34,482 nucleotides of DNA from assembly GCA_013214245.1 (NCBI GenBank), contig JABSQE010000006.1, positions 2,501-36,982 of the forward strand, written 5' to 3'. Source of the DNA: Hyphomicrobiaceae bacterium. Lineage in GTDB: Bacteria > Pseudomonadota > Alphaproteobacteria > Rhizobiales > Hyphomicrobiaceae. The translations under genes and the position numbers were made by a program. Each line of letters starts with the position of its first letter. The first letter of the stretch is position 1. Below the pieces are notes generated by a model. It saw only the letters and a program-made list of their open reading frames with translations. It made no database searches and was not told the DNA's origin. This document shows, in pieces, positions 31,675 to 34,482 of the stretch.

Positions 31675-31699
31675 TTGGGTTACTTTTGTAACGGCCCAA
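31675..31699. other. Hairpin containing GTTAC-TTTT-GTAAC, left side of the island
   Basis: TTGG GTTAC TTTT GTAAC GGC CCAA: 5-bp inner stem plus 4-bp outer stem with a GGC bulge; includes a TTGTAAC motif at 31686-31692. Confidence 0.5.
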
Positions 31700-31827
31700 A
31701 AGCATTACACAAATGGTTTTGTATCATCTGTTAATTAGTATTTAACGGACTTAAACTTCTATTATCTAAAAACATCAAAATAAATACAGCAACTAAAAGA
31801 ATTGATATTAAGAAAGAGTTAAAATAT

Positions 31828-32034
31828 ATGACATTTATTGAAAAGATTTATACTGAACTAAAAGAAAATAATATTACAAATAACAATGTTGATTTTAGCA
31901 CACGCTTTTTAAATCGTAGCCCTCAATATTACAGTGTAATTAAAACAAGAAAATTAGATGCTAATAACGAAGTATTAGTAAACATAATTAAAGCACTCGA
32001 AAAAATTAATAAAACGAGAAAAAATATAATTTAG
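31828..32034 (+). CDS. Small phage/island-type protein (resembles DUF6626-type proteins), N-terminal part; likely continues to 32180 in the -1 frame
   Basis: MTFIEKIYTELKENNITNNNVDFSTRFLNRSPQYYSVIKTRKLDANNEVLVNIIKALEKI; the FSxRFLxRSPxYYSxxK pattern is recalled from small alphaproteobacterial island proteins (not searched). AAAGAG upstream. Confidence 0.55.
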   Translation: MTFIEKIYTELKENNITNNNVDFSTRFLNRSPQYYSVIKTRKLDANNEVLVNIIKALEKINKTRKNII

Positions 32035-32268
32035 AAGAAAAATACACTTATTTGGAAAGTAAAATTGCACAAGAACTCGCAAATAGAACTATTAGCACAA
32101 ATAACCCATCTAAACACCTAATTAACAACGTCATATATGCCCTACAAAACTATCAAACTACAAAACAAGCAGTAACTTAACTAAAACCATTAACTGCGTT
32201 TATAACGCTTTCTATTAAACAAGTTTCGTATTATTGTTTTATTCAATTTAAAACTTAAAAGCGAAACT

Positions 32269-32698
32269 ATGACATTAAAACCCCGTGTATATTTAAGATA
32301 TACTGCACCAAGTAGAGGTGTTAGAGAAAACACGAGAGGTAAAAGACTTATGAAACCACGCAACTTAGCGTGGGAGTATAACAGTATCTATTATTTTTAC
32401 TTTGCATTTTTAAAAAGAAATAAAGAATTTGAAAAAATACACAACAATGTTGGGGAAAACTAGAAATAAACTGCATAAGCAAATGTACAAGGACTTTGGC
32501 AATATTTACAAAGTTGATACTGCAGATGACTTTTACAAATGGTTTTACGAAGTTGTGAATACTACTAATAGCGAACGCAGAGGTTATTATCTATTTACTG
32601 AAGAAAACACAGATGCAATAGAAGAAGTGACTGAGATTGCACAACTTAAAAATACTGATAACACACTTGTAGTAAAAATAAAGATGTTTAAATTTTAA
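32269..32698 (+). pseudogene. Small island-type hypothetical protein split into two overlapping ORFs (32269..32463 and 32429..32698)
   Basis: N-part NLAWEYNSIYYFYFAFLKRNKEFEKI and C-part NKLHKQMYKDFGNIYKVDTADDFYKWFYEVV...RRGYYLFTEE together resemble one protein family (aromatic YxFxxFLKRN, then YxDFGxx...F..WF...G.YLF). They are in adjacent frames. Confidence 0.55.
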
Positions 32699-32763
32699 AA
32701 TGAAACTATCTCAAATTACTATTATTTGATCTAATTCAGATAGATTTAAAATATGAGGTACTT

Positions 32764-33165
32764 ATGAAAAAGTTATTGATTTGTTTATTAGGGTTTACAC
32801 TTTTTTTTAGTGGTTGTGCTAACACAGGAAATAAAAGTTTAAAAGATGTAAGCGAATCTCAAGTTAAAGGGCAAATTAAAGAAGGTATAACTACTAGGTC
32901 TCAAGTCCAAGCAATGTTTGGTAGCCCATTCAAAACGAGTTATACAAACAACGGGTCTCTAATTTGGACGTATCAATATGACGACACATCTGCTTTAACT
33001 ATAGAAACTGTAGGAAGTGCCATTTTAACTTTGGGTTTAGCAGGTTCGAAAAGTAAAGGTACACGTAATGAACTTGTTATACTTTTTGACGAAAAAGACG
33101 TAGTTAAAAAGTTTAATATGTCCAATAGTAAAATAGAAAGTGGAACATTACTTTTTGCAAAGTAA
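32764..33165 (+). CDS. Lipoprotein with SmpA/OmlA (BamE-like) domain
   Basis: Lipobox LFFSGCAN; VKGQIKEGITTRSQVQAMFGSPFKTSYTNNGSLIWTYQYDD is the BamE-like G(x)TT(x)Q(V)...FG(x)P pattern. GAGGT RBS. Confidence 0.8.
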   Translation: MKKLLICLLGFTLFFSGCANTGNKSLKDVSESQVKGQIKEGITTRSQVQAMFGSPFKTSYTNNGSLIWTYQYDDTSALTIETVGSAILTLGLAGSKSKGTRNELVILFDEKDVVKKFNMSNSKIESGTLLFAK

Positions 33166-33166
33166 A

Positions 33167-34048
33167 TTAGAATCTATCTACTATTTCTTTTAAAGGTATT
33201 GGCTTATATCTTTGCTTATCAGCATTAAACTTTTTCATTGCTGTTTCCAACATTGTTTGTCTGTCAACGTGCAAGTATGTACTTTCAATATGTCTAATAC
33301 TTGTTCCACATTGCTTACTTAATTCACCAAAATTATTTCCACGTTTGACTTCACGTGTAATGTGATAGTGCCTTAAACTATAGGGTACTAAATCACTTTG
33401 TCTTTTCTTATCAATCGTACTCATTTCAAGTATTTGCTTAAATGCTTCATTAATATTCTGTCTTTTATATTCATAGTTGCCATCAATACTAAAAATATAT
33501 CCAGTTGTATGTTTGCAAACTTCTTTCCATTTCAATAATTGTTCAGCATCAACACAAAAAGTTCTACCTATTCTAACTTTGCTAGTTTCTGGTAAAACTT
33601 CAACTTCAGCTATAGTTCTATATTCGATATAGTTTTTTTCAACACCATCAACAATGTTGTTACGTAAAATTGTTTTGGGAATTTCATTTACTTTAAATTG
33701 CCCATCTAAATATTTTTCAAAATGTGCTAAATGCGAAATGATAGTTTGTAAACGTTGAGGTACAATTTGCTCTGTATGAATTTGTCTTCTTTTCCAATCT
33801 AAAAACTCTGCAATGCCTTCACTAACTGTAATTCCAAAAATCTTTTCTTTTTTAGTTTCACTTCGATAAATCAGTTCTGCAGTTTCCTTACGTGCAATAT
33901 CAATTGCTTGTTCTGTGTTACGTGTACCTGTTGTTGCTCTATAATATTTCTTCTCTTTTTTAATCCACATACTAAATTGCCAAATACTACTACTTTTACA
34001 TCTTTTTATTTTTGCTATGCCGTCCATTATTTTAAGTTCGTTTTTCAT
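33167..34048 (-). CDS. Tyrosine recombinase/phage-type integrase, probably internally deleted
   Basis: C-terminal catalytic half PETSKVRIGRTFCV...YIFSIDG...LVPYSLRHYHITREVKRGNNFGELSKQCGTSIRHIESTYLHVD. Start at ATG 34048 with an AAGGAG RBS. The Arg-I region is not found. Confidence 0.82.
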   Translation of the reverse strand: MKNELKIMDGIAKIKRCKSSSIWQFSMWIKKEKKYYRATTGTRNTEQAIDIARKETAELIYRSETKKEKIFGITVSEGIAEFLDWKRRQIHTEQIVPQRLQTIISHLAHFEKYLDGQFKVNEIPKTILRNNIVDGVEKNYIEYRTIAEVEVLPETSKVRIGRTFCVDAEQLLKWKEVCKHTTGYIFSIDGNYEYKRQNINEAFKQILEMSTIDKKRQSDLVPYSLRHYHITREVKRGNNFGELSKQCGTSIRHIESTYLHVDRQTMLETAMKKFNADKQRYKPIPLKEIVDRF

Positions 34049-34087
34049 TAATAACTCCTTTTTAACTATAATCATTATCTCATATTT

Positions 34088-34133
34088 GTTTCCTTTTTGG
34101 ACGCTATCTCGTTACACAACAGCAAAAGGAAAC
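34088..34133. repeat. Imperfect inverted repeat upstream of the integrase
   Basis: GTTTCCTTTTTG (34088-34099) versus CAAAAGGAAAC (34123-34133); complementary apart from one extra T. Confidence 0.6.
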
Positions 34134-34177
34134 TAGAGCAAAAAAGCAGTAAGCACTTATTATCTGTCATAGTTTAA

Positions 34178-34208
34178 AAATCTTGTAACTTTTGTTGTAA
34201 CAAGATTT
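34178..34208. repeat. Inverted repeat containing two TTGTAAC motifs
   Basis: AAATCTTGT (34178-34186) and ACAAGATTT (34200-34208), 9-bp perfect arms. Confidence 0.7.
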
Positions 34209-34241
34209 GGAATTTGTTGGAAAACTGCGGTTATAGTTGCG

Positions 34242-34263
34242 ACTTTGTAACTACTTTGTAACT
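34242..34263. repeat. Exact 11-bp tandem repeat ACTTTGTAACT x2
   Basis: ACTTTGTAACT at 34242-34252 and 34253-34263, back to back. Confidence 0.85.
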
Positions 34264-34309
34264 ACAAAAATTGAAAAAACATAATAAAAACAATTGTTTA
34301 TAAAACAGG

Positions 34310-34330
34310 AACTACTCCCATAAAGTAGTT
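34310..34330 (+). terminator. Terminator-like hairpin upstream of the integrase
   Basis: AACTACT (34310-34316), loop CCCATAA, AGTAGTT (34324-34330), followed by TTATTCTTG. Confidence 0.45.
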
Positions 34331-34440
34331 TTATTCTTGTAAGTTATTGATTTCATTACACTTTATTTTTACTTGGAAACAACTTGGTTTTCTCCTATTA
34401 AAATCAGAAACTTGCGACTTACCATTTTTTAATCATCTTT

Positions 34441-34463
34441 CAAAGAAGTATGAAACTTCTTTG
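34441..34463. repeat. Perfect 9-bp inverted repeat at the right edge
   Basis: CAAAGAAGT (34441-34449), loop ATGAA, ACTTCTTTG (34455-34463). Confidence 0.75.
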
Positions 34464-34482
34464 AAGCATATTTATGAAAATC

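Noticed and set aside
1-34482. CRISPR arrays, rRNA and tRNA genes
   Set aside because: No regularly spaced repeats, no rRNA-like sequence, and no convincing tRNA T-loop/anticodon structure seen by eye, including next to the integrase; a tRNAscan-SE/Infernal run would be decisive.

Overview
The window is about 34.5 kb of AT-rich alphaproteobacterial sequence. Gene content suggests Rhodospirillales-like affinity, and the long non-coding spacers suggest a reduced or eroding genome. From the left: a truncated HtrA-type protease (minus strand, runs off the edge; not in the ORF track), trmL, petABC (cytochrome bc1), mtnP, an L,D-transpeptidase, a CysG-type siroheme synthase, an orphan membrane-anchored protein, an Aap/Bzt-like amino-acid ABC transporter (order P-J-Q-M), pyrE, a small histidine-kinase-like protein, pepN, a second HtrA/DegP protease, and a minus-strand dcw/mur block (mraY-murD-ftsW-murG-murC-murB). 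The last ~4 kb is a long non-coding stretch followed by a very AT-rich small mobile island: two broken small ORFs, a BamE/SmpA-like lipoprotein and a tyrosine recombinase. Main observations: (i) petB is frame-disrupted inside its last transmembrane helix, with the conserved tail intact in the -1 frame; (ii) the CysG dehydrogenase/chelatase domain has lost its key Asp (D104 to N equivalent) while the methyltransferase domain looks intact; (iii) the island integrase appears internally deleted and lacks the Arg-I motif; (iv) two adjacent island ORFs are each split by a single-frame change, one at a canonical A_AAA_AAT slippery heptamer; (v) repeated TTGTAAC motifs lie upstream of the integrase and at the other side of the island; (vi) the dcw cluster is cut on both sides. 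I found no clear evidence of a wholly new multi-gene system. Homology calls rest on recalled motifs, not searches.
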